A stretch of DNA of 64,000 bases from CAINDZ01 sp964399195 (lineage in GTDB: Bacteria > Krumholzibacteriota > Krumholzibacteriia > LZORAL124-64-63): the NCBI GenBank assembly GCA_964399195.1, contig CAYNPY010000007.1, positions 10,418-74,417 on the forward strand, read 5' to 3'. Below the pieces are notes generated by a model. That model was not told the origin of the DNA. It made no database searches and saw only the letters and a program-made list of their open reading frames with translations. The stretch's first letter is position 1. Every line of letters starts with the position of its first letter. A program made the translations under genes and the position numbers. This document shows, piece by piece, positions 41,130 through 50,112 of the stretch.

Positions 41130-42382
41130 TCGCGGCGACCTGCGCCTCCTGCGCCTCCTGCGCCCAGCTCGACCCCCGCCAGTTCCGGAAACGGCGCCAG
41201 CGCGCGGGCGAACACGCCGAGTGACCAGGCGATGGCCATCCCGAAGTTCGTGATGGGCACGCCGGCCTCGCGGGCGTGGAGGATGCGCGAGAGCATCTCG
41301 CGGCGATTCCACATGCAGGCGCCGCAGTGGACGACCAGCTTGAACGCGGCCAGGTCGGCGGGCCAGTCGCGACCCTGGGAGTTGGTGATGGCCAACTCGC
41401 CGCCCACGTGTGCGTTCAACCAGCGGGGCAGCTTCTCGCGCGCGATGTCGTCGGTGATCGGGTGGTGCGCGCAGGCGTCGATGATGAGCACGCGGTCGCC
41501 CGGGCGCAGCGTGTCGATGGCCGCCGCGCCGCGGGCCAGTTCGGCCAGGTCGCCCTTCCAGCGGCTCATCAGGACCGAGAAGCCGGTCAGCGGCACGTCG
41601 GGCGGCACGATGGCGGCCACCTGGGCGAACGCCTGCGAGTCGGTGACCACCAGCGCCGGCGGGCGGCGCAGGGTGGCCAGCGCGCCCGGCAGCGCGTTCT
41701 CCTTGACGACGACGCACCAGCACTCGTTGTCCAGCAGGTCGCGGATCACCTGCACCTGCGGCAGGATGAGGCGGCCCTTGGGCGCCTCCTGGTCGATGGG
41801 GATCACCAGCACCACCGGCTCGCCGGCCGGGACCAGCCCGCCCAGGATGGACGGCGGGTTGATCCAGTCGTCGGGCGCGGCGTCGATCAAAGCCCCGCGG
41901 AGCGCGGCGATGCCGTCACCGCTGGCGGCGGCGGTGGCAACACAGGTGACGCCGCGCCGCGCCAACGCGTCAGCCACCGCCGCGGGCGGGGCGCCGCACA
42001 GGTCCGCCTTGTTCCAGACCACGATGACGGGCGCCTGGCGGCGGGCGAACTCGTCGAGCAGTTCGTTCTCAAAGGAGCCCCACGCGTCGCCTGCGGCGAC
42101 GACTAACGCCAGATCCGTGCGGTCCAGGATGCGGCGCGTCTTCTCGACGCGCCGGCTGCCCAGGTCGCCCTCGTCGTCGACGCCGGCCGTGTCGATGAAC
42201 ACCACCGGGCCCAGCGGCAGCATCTCCATCGGCTTCTCGACGGGATCGGTGGTGGTGCCGGCCACCTCCGACACGATGGCCACCTGCTGGCGCGTCAGCG
42301 CGTTCAGCAGCGACGACTTGCCGACGTTGCGGCGGCCGAAGATGCCGATGTGCAGCCGCAGGCCCCTGGGGGTTGCTTTCAC
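41126..42382 (-). CDS. hydF: [FeFe]-hydrogenase maturation GTPase HydF
   Basis: 418 residues, normal length. The N-terminal GTPase has GRRNVGKSSLLNAL (P-loop), TTTDPVEK (switch I), DTAGVDDEG (G3) and VVWNKADL (G4). The C-terminal half carries the [4Fe-4S] scaffold ligands: CAHHP and HCGACMWNRREM (HxH-like plus CxxC). HydF assembles the 2Fe subcluster delivered by HydE and HydG and passes it to HydA. GTG start. Last gene of the rex-to-hydF operon, 21 bp after the fused hydE-hydG gene. Confidence 0.95.
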   Translation of the reverse strand: MKATPRGLRLHIGIFGRRNVGKSSLLNALTRQQVAIVSEVAGTTTDPVEKPMEMLPLGPVVFIDTAGVDDEGDLGSRRVEKTRRILDRTDLALVVAAGDAWGSFENELLDEFARRQAPVIVVWNKADLCGAPPAAVADALARRGVTCVATAAASGDGIAALRGALIDAAPDDWINPPSILGGLVPAGEPVVLVIPIDQEAPKGRLILPQVQVIRDLLDNECWCVVVKENALPGALATLRRPPALVVTDSQAFAQVAAIVPPDVPLTGFSVLMSRWKGDLAELARGAAAIDTLRPGDRVLIIDACAHHPITDDIAREKLPRWLNAHVGGELAITNSQGRDWPADLAAFKLVVHCGACMWNRREMLSRILHAREAGVPITNFGMAIAWSLGVFARALAPFPELAGVELGAGGAGGAGRRD

Positions 42383-42403
42383 GACAGGCCTCCGCGCGTC
42401 GCG

Positions 42404-44803
42404 TCAGTAGTACAGATCACGTTCGCCGTCCTCCCGGATTCGGCGCAGCCGCTCCGTCAGTTCTGCGGGGAGCGCCGCCGCCTGCTGCGCGACCAGAGCC
42501 TCGCCCGCCGCGCGCGTGTCCGCGCTGGCGTAATCGCACAGGTACTCCTGCAGCGTCGTCAGCGCGTTGGGCGTGCAGAAGCGCTTGATGAAGCCGGGCA
42601 CGGCGAATTCCATGAAGTGCTCGCCGGTGCGGCCCTGGCGGTAGCAGGCGGTGCAGAAGCTGGGCAGGTAGCCGTCGCGCACCAACTCGCCCATGACTTC
42701 GTCGAGGGTGCGCGCGTCGCCCAGGGCGAACTGGCCGCGCTCCAGGCAGGGCTGCGCCAGGGCGGGCTCGTCGTAGGCGCCCAGCTCCAGGCGGGTGCCG
42801 GCGTCGATCTGCGAGACGCCCAGCGCCAGGGCGGCGCGCCTGAGCGCCGCATCCTCGCGCGCCGTCAGGATCAGCCCCGTGTAAGGCACCGCCAGGCGCA
42901 GCACCGCCACCAGGTACAGGAAGTCCTCGTCGCCGACCAGCGGCAGGCCCTCCAGCCTCACGCCGGAGGCGGGCCGCAGGCGCGGGAAGCTGATCGTGTG
43001 CGGGCCCACGCCGAAACGCTCCTGCAGGTGCAGCGCGTGGCGCACCAGGCCCAGCGCCTCGAAGCGCCAGTCGTGCAGGCCGAACAGGGCGCCCAGGCCG
43101 ACGTCGTCGCAGCCGGCCAGCATGGCGCGGTCCAGGGCCGACAGCCGCCAGCGGTAGTCGCCCTTGCGCGTGCCGCGCGGGTGCACCCGCGCGTAGGCCC
43201 CGTGGTGGTACGTCTCCTGGAACACCTGATACGTGCCGATGCCGGCTTCGCGTACGACGCGGAAGCCGTCGATGTCGAACGGAGCCGCGTTGATGTTCAC
43301 GCGGCGGATCTCGCCGCGGCCCTCGCGCACGGCATAGACCTCGCGCACGCTGTCGGCGATGAAGGCGGGGTCGTAGCCCGGGTGCTCGCCGAAGACCAGA
43401 ATCAGGCGCTTGTGGCCTTCGCGCTCCAGGGCGGCGACCTGGCGGCGCAGCTGATCGCGGTCCAGCGTGGCGCGCACGGCGTCCGGGTTGCTGCGCCGGA
43501 AGCCGCAGTAGGCGCAGTCGTTCACGCACTCGTTGCCCACGTACAGCGGCGCGAACAGCACGATGCGGTTGCCGTAGACGGTCTCCTTCAGCTGCCGGGC
43601 GGCGGCCATGACCTCCGCGCGGAGCGCGGGATCCCGCGCGCGCAGCAGCGCCGCGGCCTGCTCGACCGAGAGGGCCTCTTTGGCCAGGCTGCGCGCGATC
43701 ACGTCGCGCACTTCAGCCGCGTCGGGCGCCGTCGCTCCAAGAAGGGCTTCCAGCCGGGTGTCGTCGATGAAATCCACCTGCGCATCCCCGCGCCCCGTGC
43801 CCACCGACCGGCCCAGCGACGTGATCCGCCGCTCCAGGCACGCCGCGCACGCCTCGGCCGTCTCGTTCACGCACGCCTTGCCGGGGTAGATCTCGTACAG
43901 CTCGCGGTAGCGAGGCGGCGTCAGGTTCGGCATCACCACGTTGGCGCCGCGCCGCAGGCCCAGCTCGCGCCCCTGGGCGCGGTCCAAAGTGGCCAGCGCC
44001 GTGGTGCTGGGGATATTGGCCCCGGGACACAGAAGCCGCGCCAGCGCCACGGCCTTCAGCGTGGTCAACTCGTCGGCGGGAACCTGGTCCGCGCCGGCGA
44101 CGGCCGGCGCGAGTCCCAGCGGGGTGTCGGGATGCGCGATCCACGGCCCGATCCCGATCATGTCCAGGTCCAGCTCGCGCATCAGCAGCAGGTCGTCGGC
44201 CAGGTCGTCCCAGGTCTGGCCGGGGATGCCCACCATGACGCCGCTGCCGGTCTCGTAGCCCAGTTCGCGCAGGCGGCGCAGACGCGCGACGCGATCCACC
44301 GCGGCGCGCCCGGGCCGCGCGGGATGGATCCGCTCATACAGCTCCCGGTTCGAGGTCTCGAACCGCAGCAGATACCTGTCCGCGCCGGCGGCGCGCCACA
44401 GCAGGAGCTCCTCGTCCTCGCGCTCGCCCAGGCTCAGGGTGACGGCCAGCCCGGTCTCCGCCTTGATCCCCCTCACCATCTTCTCGACCAAGGCCGCCGT
44501 CAGCCCGGGATCCTCCCCCGCCTGCAGCACCACGGTGCCGTAGCCCAGGCGCGCGGCCTCGCGCGCGCAGTCCAGGACCTCGTCGACGGACATCCGGTAG
44601 CGGGGCAGCGAGTCGCGCGCCGCGCGCAGCCCGCAGTAGGCGCAGGAGCGCACGCAGTGGCTGGACACCTCGACCAGGCCGCGCAGGTGGACGGCATCGC
44701 CCACGGCGCGGCGACGCGCGGCGTCGGCCAGGGCCCACAGCTCCTCCAGGCGCGCCTCGTCCCGCTCGCGCAGCCAGCCCAGGATGCCGCCGCGGTCGAT
44801 CAT
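42404..44803 (-). CDS. hydE-hydG: Fused HydE-HydG radical-SAM hydrogenase maturase
   Basis: One uninterrupted 799-residue frame. Residues 1 to about 342 are HydE: radical-SAM CVRSCAYC (C50, C54, C57), then VVLQAGEDPG, IPGQTWDDLADDLLLMRELD and ANIPSTTALATL. Residues from about 343 are HydG: FIDDTRLEALLG, NRIVLFAPLYVGNECVNDC with its radical-SAM Cys at 426, 430 and 433, LVFGEHPGYD, QVFQETYHHGAYARVHP, and the C-terminal Fe-S site FCTACYRQGRTGEHFMEFAV with FCTPNAL. HydG makes CO, CN- and the Fe-Cys synthon from tyrosine; HydE processes it. Normally they are separate genes. Both halves are full length and joined with almost no linker. It overlaps the kinase gene upstream by 4 bp. An in-frame GTG at residue 343 could allow separate HydG translation. 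Confidence 0.93.
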   Translation of the reverse strand: MIDRGGILGWLRERDEARLEELWALADAARRRAVGDAVHLRGLVEVSSHCVRSCAYCGLRAARDSLPRYRMSVDEVLDCAREAARLGYGTVVLQAGEDPGLTAALVEKMVRGIKAETGLAVTLSLGEREDEELLLWRAAGADRYLLRFETSNRELYERIHPARPGRAAVDRVARLRRLRELGYETGSGVMVGIPGQTWDDLADDLLLMRELDLDMIGIGPWIAHPDTPLGLAPAVAGADQVPADELTTLKAVALARLLCPGANIPSTTALATLDRAQGRELGLRRGANVVMPNLTPPRYRELYEIYPGKACVNETAEACAACLERRITSLGRSVGTGRGDAQVDFIDDTRLEALLGATAPDAAEVRDVIARSLAKEALSVEQAAALLRARDPALRAEVMAAARQLKETVYGNRIVLFAPLYVGNECVNDCAYCGFRRSNPDAVRATLDRDQLRRQVAALEREGHKRLILVFGEHPGYDPAFIADSVREVYAVREGRGEIRRVNINAAPFDIDGFRVVREAGIGTYQVFQETYHHGAYARVHPRGTRKGDYRWRLSALDRAMLAGCDDVGLGALFGLHDWRFEALGLVRHALHLQERFGVGPHTISFPRLRPASGVRLEGLPLVGDEDFLYLVAVLRLAVPYTGLILTAREDAALRRAALALGVSQIDAGTRLELGAYDEPALAQPCLERGQFALGDARTLDEVMGELVRDGYLPSFCTACYRQGRTGEHFMEFAVPGFIKRFCTPNALTTLQEYLCDYASADTRAAGEALVAQQAAALPAELTERLRRIREDGERDLYY

Positions 44804-45966
44804 GCCGGCGCCAGCGTGCTTTCGAGAAGAGCCGCGGTCGGCTCGCACTGCAGCTCGACCGTGAACGTCGAGCCCACGCCCGGTTCGCTCGCCACCGTCA
44901 CGTCGCCGCCGTACAGGCGGGCCAGCTTGCGCAGGATCGACAGACCCAGACCGCTGCCGGCGATGTCGCGCGTCTGCTCGTTGCGGATGCGCACGAACTC
45001 GCCGAACAGGCGCGCCTGGTCCGCCGGCGACAGCCCGATGCCGGTGTCCGCGACCACGACCCGCGCGCGGCCGCCCGCGCAGGAAAGCCGCACGTCCACG
45101 CGCCCGCCGTCTCGGTTGTACTTCACGGCGTTGGTCACGAGGTTGTTCAGGACGATGTCCATCTCGCCGCGGTCGGCCGTCACCGGAACCTCGTCCGGGG
45201 CGTCCAGGTTCAAACTGATTCGCCTGCCGGCGGCTTCCGGCGCCACCGAATCGAGCGCGCTCCGCGCGGCTTCGCGCAGGTCCAGGCGCGCCAGGTCGCG
45301 CCGCTTCTGCCCCGACTCCAGGCGCGTCATGTCCAGCAGGTCCATCACCAGCTTGCGCATGCCCTCGATGCGCACCAGGCAGCGGTCGATGGCCTTCTCC
45401 TGCACCGCGGGATCGTCGGCCGGCGGCAGGTCCTTCAGGATCCACAGGTAGCCCTGGATGGCGTTGAGCGGGGCCTTCAGCTCGTGCACGATCACCGACA
45501 GCAGCTGGAAGCGGACCTGGCTCTTCTCGCGGGCCAGGCGGCGGGCCTCGCGCGTGACCAGCAGGTGGCGGGCGGTCTTGTCGACCGCCGCGCGCAGTTC
45601 GTCGGGCGTGAAGGGCTTGGCCAGGAAGTCCTCGGCGCCGCGCTTGGTGGCCAGCACCGCGTTCTCCAGCGTGGCGTAGGCGGTCATCATGACCGTCAGG
45701 AACTCGGGCGCCGGCTGCCGCTCCGCCAGCACGGCCAGCAGCTCCACGCCGGACATGCCCGGCAGCTGGTGGTCCAGCAGCACGATGTCCGGCGGCGAGG
45801 CGTCGATGATCGCCAGCCCGTCCTCGGCGCTGCCCGCCTCCAGCACCGCGAAGCGGCAGGCGCCTTCCACCTCCGGCAGCGTGACCTCGTGCCGCTCCAG
45901 GGCGCGGCGCACGGCCGCCCGCATGGTCAGCTCGTCCTCGATGACGAGCACCTTCAGGGTGTTCAT
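44800..45966 (-). CDS. Receiver-histidine kinase protein
   Basis: 388 residues, cytosolic. An N-terminal receiver (VLVIEDE, phospho-Asp in IVLLDHQLPGMSG, Lys in FLAKPFTPDEL) is followed by HisKA (IVHELKAPLNAIQGYL) and HATPase (LNNLVTNAVKYN, VADTGIGLSP, GSGLGLSI). With the receiver first, it probably receives phosphate from another kinase and modulates its own output. It lies between the single-domain regulator and hydE-hydG, overlapping both by 4 bp, so it belongs to the hydrogenase control circuit. No DNA-binding domain is present. Confidence 0.92.
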   Translation of the reverse strand: MNTLKVLVIEDELTMRAAVRRALERHEVTLPEVEGACRFAVLEAGSAEDGLAIIDASPPDIVLLDHQLPGMSGVELLAVLAERQPAPEFLTVMMTAYATLENAVLATKRGAEDFLAKPFTPDELRAAVDKTARHLLVTREARRLAREKSQVRFQLLSVIVHELKAPLNAIQGYLWILKDLPPADDPAVQEKAIDRCLVRIEGMRKLVMDLLDMTRLESGQKRRDLARLDLREAARSALDSVAPEAAGRRISLNLDAPDEVPVTADRGEMDIVLNNLVTNAVKYNRDGGRVDVRLSCAGGRARVVVADTGIGLSPADQARLFGEFVRIRNEQTRDIAGSGLGLSILRKLARLYGGDVTVASEPGVGSTFTVELQCEPTAALLESTLAPA

Positions 45967-46367
45967 GGACGCTCCTGCGGCAGCAGCCGCGCCAGCTCGC
46001 GCTTGAGCTGCTCGAAGCGCACCGGTTTGGCCAGCACCGCGTCGGCCTTGATCCAGGCCCGCTCGGCCGCCGTGTCGGTCGTGAAATCGTGGCCCGTCTC
46101 GTGCGCCACCCCGGTCACCATGATCACGGGCAGGTCCGGGAAGCGCTTCTTGAGGCGGTAGCCGAGCACGAAGCCGCCGTCTTCGTGCTCCATCATCAGG
46201 TCGACGACGGCCAGGTCCGGCCGGGTCTCCGCCAGCACCTTCTCGGCCGCCGTCTCGCCGGCCGCCGTCACGACGGCGTAGCCTGCCGCCTCCAGCTGCA
46301 GGCGCAGCTGCTCGCGGAAGTCCTCGTCGTCGTCGACGACCAGCACCAGGGGACGTTCGCTGTTCAT
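45963..46367 (-). CDS. Single-domain response regulator
   Basis: 134 residues: a stand-alone CheY-like receiver with VLVVDDDEDF, phospho-Asp in LAVVDLMMEHEDGG, Thr in IMVTGVAHETG and Lys in VLAKPVRFEQL. A loop of about 12 residues (DFTTDTAAERAW) lies before the conserved Lys, a variant often seen in stand-alone receivers. No output domain. It overlaps the sensor kinase upstream and the receiver-kinase downstream by 4 bp each, so it is a likely phosphate shuttle between them. Confidence 0.9.
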   Translation of the reverse strand: MNSERPLVLVVDDDEDFREQLRLQLEAAGYAVVTAAGETAAEKVLAETRPDLAVVDLMMEHEDGGFVLGYRLKKRFPDLPVIMVTGVAHETGHDFTTDTAAERAWIKADAVLAKPVRFEQLKRELARLLPQERP

Positions 46368-48385
46368 GGCGTCCTTTCGCCGTTGGTCGGCCGCCGCGCC
46401 GGCAGCGCCACCGTGAAGGTGGTGCCGGTGGGCCCGGCCGTCGGGTCCGCGTTCGACACCACGCGGATGTCGCCGCGGTGCATCTTGACGATGCCGTAGC
46501 TCACGGCCAGCCCCAGGCCCGTGCCCTGGCCGGCCTTCTTGGTGGTGAAGAAGGGGGTGAAGATGCGGCTGCGGTTCTCCGGCGCGATGCCGATGCCCGT
46601 GTCCGTGACGACGAACCGCACCTCGTCGCCGGTGCCCTCGGTGCGGACCAGGAGCCTGCCGCCGTCCGGCATGGCCGCCACGGCGTTGCTCAGCAGGTTG
46701 ATCAGGACCTGCACCATCTGCTCGGCGTCCAGCTCGGCCGCGGCCTGGCCCGTGTGCTGCACGGCCAGCTCCACGCCGGCGGGCAGCGTCACCGCGCGCA
46801 GCGCCCGGTCGACCACCTCGCGCGCGTCGACGACCGCGTGCACGACCTTGTTCTGCCGCGCGAAGTTCAGCAGGCCGGCGACGATGCGCTTCGCGCGGTC
46901 GGTCTGCTCGACGATCGTCGCCAGCTCGGGCCGCAGCGGCGACTCCGCGTCCGCCTCCTCCAGCAGCATGTGCGAGTACATCAGGACCACGCCCAGCGGG
47001 TTGTTGACCTCGTGGGCGATGCCGGCCGCGAGCTGTCCCATCGAGGCCAGCTTCTCGCTGTGCACCAGCGCCTCCTGGGCGCTGGCCAGTTGCGCGTGCG
47101 AGACGGCCAGCTCGTCCACGGCGCGGCGCAGCTCTTCGATGGTGTAGGGCAGGCACATCTCGTTCTCGGCCAGGCCTTCATGGATCGCCAGCGCGTGCTC
47201 CCGGCAGGTGGGGTAGCCGCAGGCGCCGCAGTTCAGCTCGTCGCCGGGCTCGCGCTTGCCCATGTGGAACAGGATCTCCCGCAGCTCTCCGGGCGACGGC
47301 GCCACCAGGCGCTGGTCGTCGGCCGCATAGCCGCGGGAGAGGTCCAGGCCGACGGCGGCGTCCCGGTCGCGCGCGGCGGCTTCCCGGGCGCCCTCGCGCG
47401 CCAGGGCGCGCTGCACGTGCTGGGAGATGCGCTGGCGCCGGTTCCAGGCGGGCGCCTGCGTGGTCATGCCCGGTCCCATCGCGCAGCCCGAGCAGCAGAG
47501 CACCTCCAGCAGCTGCACTTCCAGGTCCGCGGTCTCGAACTCGCGGATCACCTCCTGGAACTCGCCGTGGCCGCCCGCGGCGACGATCCGGCCCTCCACC
47601 AGGTCGTCGTCGATGTTCGCGGCCACCAGCATGCCGCGCGAGAGCGGGAACAGGGCGCCGGCGCCGGCCCGCGGCGGATCGAAGTCCCTGGGCTCGCAGC
47701 CCGCCGGCGTCACGCCCGCCTCGGCGAACATGCGGCGCAGTTCGGCGAAGGTGAGCACGCCGTCGATCTCGCCCACCACCTGGTCGGCGACGGCCTCCTC
47801 CTTCTTGGCCAGGCAGGGCCCGATGAACACGATGCGCAGACCGTCGCCGTGCCGCCGGCGCAGCGCCCGCGCGGTGGCGATCATCGGCGAGACCACGGGC
47901 GCCAGGTGCGAGACCAGGTCGGGGTGGAAGCGCTCGACGTAGCTGGTGACCGCCGGGCAGGTGGTGGCGATCCAGCGGCGATCGGGGTCGGCGTCCAGCA
48001 GCTCGCGGTAACGGGCGGCCACCAGGTCGGCCCCGAAAGCCACCTCGTGCACCGAGGCGAATCCCAGCGCCCGCACCATGCCGGCCAGCCCGCGCGCGTC
48101 CACCTCGGTGAACTCGGCCGGGAAGGCTGGCGCCACGCAGGCCGCCACCGGCGTCGGACCGGCCAAGAGCTCGCGCACGCCGTCCACGGAGTCCAGCACG
48201 CGCTTGGCCCCCTGCGAACAGACGCGGACGCAGTTGCCGCAGCCGATGCAGCGGGCGTCGATCACCTCGGCCTGCCCGCCCGCGATGCGGATGGCCTTGG
48301 CCGGGCACTCGCGCACGCAGGTGTAGCAGACGCGGCAGCGCTCGCGGATGGTCGAGACCAGGGAGAGCTTGTGCTTCTCGCTCAT
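46364..48385 (-). CDS. Sensory [FeFe]-hydrogenase-like protein fused to a histidine kinase
   Basis: 673 residues. Two ferredoxin sites (C17-C27, C46-C56) lead into an H-cluster domain with L1 TTCPAV, L2 FIGPCLAKKEEA and L3 LCCSGCAMGPG: the ligand Cys are kept but the proton-relay Cys before L1's ligand is Thr and the L3 glycines differ, as in group C sensory HydS proteins. A further Fe-S site follows (NCGACGYPTC, EMCLPY), then a coiled coil and a HisKA/HATPase kinase (AAGIAHEVNNPLG, LLSNAVAAM, TDTGIGI, GTGLGLAVS). Known HydS proteins usually end in PAS; here the kinase is in the same chain. It overlaps hydA by 4 bp. Probable sensor of H2 or redox state. Confidence 0.92.
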   Translation of the reverse strand: MSEKHKLSLVSTIRERCRVCYTCVRECPAKAIRIAGGQAEVIDARCIGCGNCVRVCSQGAKRVLDSVDGVRELLAGPTPVAACVAPAFPAEFTEVDARGLAGMVRALGFASVHEVAFGADLVAARYRELLDADPDRRWIATTCPAVTSYVERFHPDLVSHLAPVVSPMIATARALRRRHGDGLRIVFIGPCLAKKEEAVADQVVGEIDGVLTFAELRRMFAEAGVTPAGCEPRDFDPPRAGAGALFPLSRGMLVAANIDDDLVEGRIVAAGGHGEFQEVIREFETADLEVQLLEVLCCSGCAMGPGMTTQAPAWNRRQRISQHVQRALAREGAREAAARDRDAAVGLDLSRGYAADDQRLVAPSPGELREILFHMGKREPGDELNCGACGYPTCREHALAIHEGLAENEMCLPYTIEELRRAVDELAVSHAQLASAQEALVHSEKLASMGQLAAGIAHEVNNPLGVVLMYSHMLLEEADAESPLRPELATIVEQTDRAKRIVAGLLNFARQNKVVHAVVDAREVVDRALRAVTLPAGVELAVQHTGQAAAELDAEQMVQVLINLLSNAVAAMPDGGRLLVRTEGTGDEVRFVVTDTGIGIAPENRSRIFTPFFTTKKAGQGTGLGLAVSYGIVKMHRGDIRVVSNADPTAGPTGTTFTVALPARRPTNGERTP

Positions 48386-50103
48386 CTGACGACCTCGCGC
48401 GGCGCGTAGCGCGTGTGCAGATAGTGGTGGCTGGCCTCGCCCAGCGGCGCGCCCAGGAACTCGTCGTAGAGGAGCTTGATCGATTCGTTCGCGTGCGCCG
48501 TGCGCAGCGCGCCGTCGCGGTCCAGGGCGTACAACGCCTGCTGGCGGGCGCGCAGCGCCTCCGGCGAGGCCGCCCGCACCTGACCGCCTCCGTTCAGGCA
48601 GCCTCCCGGGCAGGTCATGACCTCGATGAAGTGCAGGTCGCGGCGCCCGGCCCGCACCTGCGCCAGCAGCGCCTTGGCCGGGCCTAGGCCGCTGACCACC
48701 GCGGCCCCCAGCTCCAGGCCGGCCACGTTCAGGCGCACCTCGCGCACGCCGTCGCCGGCGCGCGCGGCCGGCACCTTCAACTCCCCCGCGTCCTTCCCCG
48801 TCAGCAGCCAGTGCGCCGTGCGCAGCGCCGACTCCATCACGCCGCCGCTGCCGGCGAACAGGCGGCCGGCCGTGCTGCGGGCCCCGAAGGGATCGTCGGC
48901 CGGCTCTGGCGACAGGCGTGCCAGGTCCAGCCCGCGCTGGCGCAGCAGTCCCACCAGCTCGCGCGTGGTCAGCACGGCGTCGACGTCGGGCACGCCGTCG
49001 ACATGCAGCTCGGGGCGCGCCGCCTCGAACTTCTTGGCCACGCAGGGCATGATCGAGACGCTGAACACGCGCTCCGGGTCCAACCCGGCCGCCGCCGCCC
49101 GCGGGCTCTTGAGCAGGGCGCCCAGCATCATCTGCGGGCTCTTGCAGGTGGAGAGGTTGGGGATGAAGTCCGGGTGCGTCTGCTCGACGTACTTGATCCA
49201 GCCCGGCGAGCAGCTGGTGAACATCGGCAGCGGCCCGTCCTGACGCAGGCGCTTGACCAGCTCGGAGGCCTCCTCCATCACGGTCAGGTCGGCGGCGAAG
49301 GCCGTCTCGTAGACGCGCGCGAAGCCGAGGCGGCGCAGGGCCGCGTTCAGCAGGCCGGCCACGTCTGTCCCCGCCTTGAGGCCGAACTCCTCGCCCAGGG
49401 TCAGCGCCACCGCCGGGGCGTGCTGGACGACCGCCGTGCGCGCCGGGTCCGCCAGGGCCGCCAGCACGGTGGGCAGTGAGGGATGCTCGCTCAGCGCGCC
49501 GGTGGGGCAGACCAGCAGGCACTGTCCGCAGTTGACGCAGCTGGACACGTTCAGGCCCTGGTCCAGCGCGGGACCCACCGTGGTGCCGCTGCCGCGGCCG
49601 ATGAAGTCCAGGCAGCCCACGCCCTGCACCTCCTCGCACACGCGCACGCAGCGGCCGCAGAGAATGCACTTGGCGGGGTCGCGCACGATCGCCGGGCTGC
49701 TGACGTCCTTGTGGCGCGGCAGCCTGGCGCCGTGGAAGCGCCGGCCCTGCACGCCCAGTTCGGCCGACAGCTCGCGCAGGTCGCAATCGGCGTTGCGGCC
49801 GCAGTACAGGCAGTCGTCCGGGTGGTTGGCCAGCAGGAGCTCGACGACGACGCGCCGGGCCTCGACCGCGCGCGCCGAGTGCGTGCGCACCTTCATGCCG
49901 TCGGCCACCGGCCAGGCGCAGCTCGGCACCAGCGCGCGCTGCCCCTCCACCTCGACCACGCACAGCCGGCAGGAGCCGGTCGGCGTCAGGTGCTTGAGGT
50001 GGCACAGGGTCGGGATGCCGACGCCGTGCCGCTCGCAGGCCTCCAGGACGGTCTCGCCCTCGCGGGCCTCGACCTCGCGCTCGTTGATGCTGATCGTCGG
50101 CAT
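48382..50103 (-). CDS. hydA: [FeFe] hydrogenase catalytic subunit (HydA/HndD type)
   Basis: 573 residues. N-terminal [2Fe-2S] domain (PTLCHLKHLTPTGSCRLC), His-ligated [4Fe-4S] (HPDDCLYCGRNADC), two ferredoxin clusters (CILCGRCVRVC, CVNCGQCLLVC), then the H-cluster domain: L1 TSCSPGW at 296-302, L2 SIMPCVAKKFEA and L3 FIEVMTCPGGCLNGGGQ. The C-terminal small-subunit domain (SIKLLYDEFLG) is present. With NuoE- and NuoF-like subunits beside it, it should be an NAD(H)/ferredoxin-linked bifurcating-type hydrogenase. L1 has Ser where the textbook motif TSCCPxW has a second Cys. It lies 9 bp after hydB. Confidence 0.95.
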   Translation of the reverse strand: MPTISINEREVEAREGETVLEACERHGVGIPTLCHLKHLTPTGSCRLCVVEVEGQRALVPSCAWPVADGMKVRTHSARAVEARRVVVELLLANHPDDCLYCGRNADCDLRELSAELGVQGRRFHGARLPRHKDVSSPAIVRDPAKCILCGRCVRVCEEVQGVGCLDFIGRGSGTTVGPALDQGLNVSSCVNCGQCLLVCPTGALSEHPSLPTVLAALADPARTAVVQHAPAVALTLGEEFGLKAGTDVAGLLNAALRRLGFARVYETAFAADLTVMEEASELVKRLRQDGPLPMFTSCSPGWIKYVEQTHPDFIPNLSTCKSPQMMLGALLKSPRAAAAGLDPERVFSVSIMPCVAKKFEAARPELHVDGVPDVDAVLTTRELVGLLRQRGLDLARLSPEPADDPFGARSTAGRLFAGSGGVMESALRTAHWLLTGKDAGELKVPAARAGDGVREVRLNVAGLELGAAVVSGLGPAKALLAQVRAGRRDLHFIEVMTCPGGCLNGGGQVRAASPEALRARQQALYALDRDGALRTAHANESIKLLYDEFLGAPLGEASHHYLHTRYAPREVVR

Positions 50104-50112
50104 GTCGACTCC

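Noticed and set aside
41140..41170. Tandem TGCGCCTCC repeats at the end of hydF
   Set aside because: They encode the Gly/Ala-rich C-terminal tail of HydF; too few units to be more than a simple coding repeat.
44340..44360. GGTTCGAGGTCTCGAACC, tRNA T-arm-like
   Set aside because: It lies inside the HydE coding frame (RFETSN) and no cloverleaf can be drawn around it.
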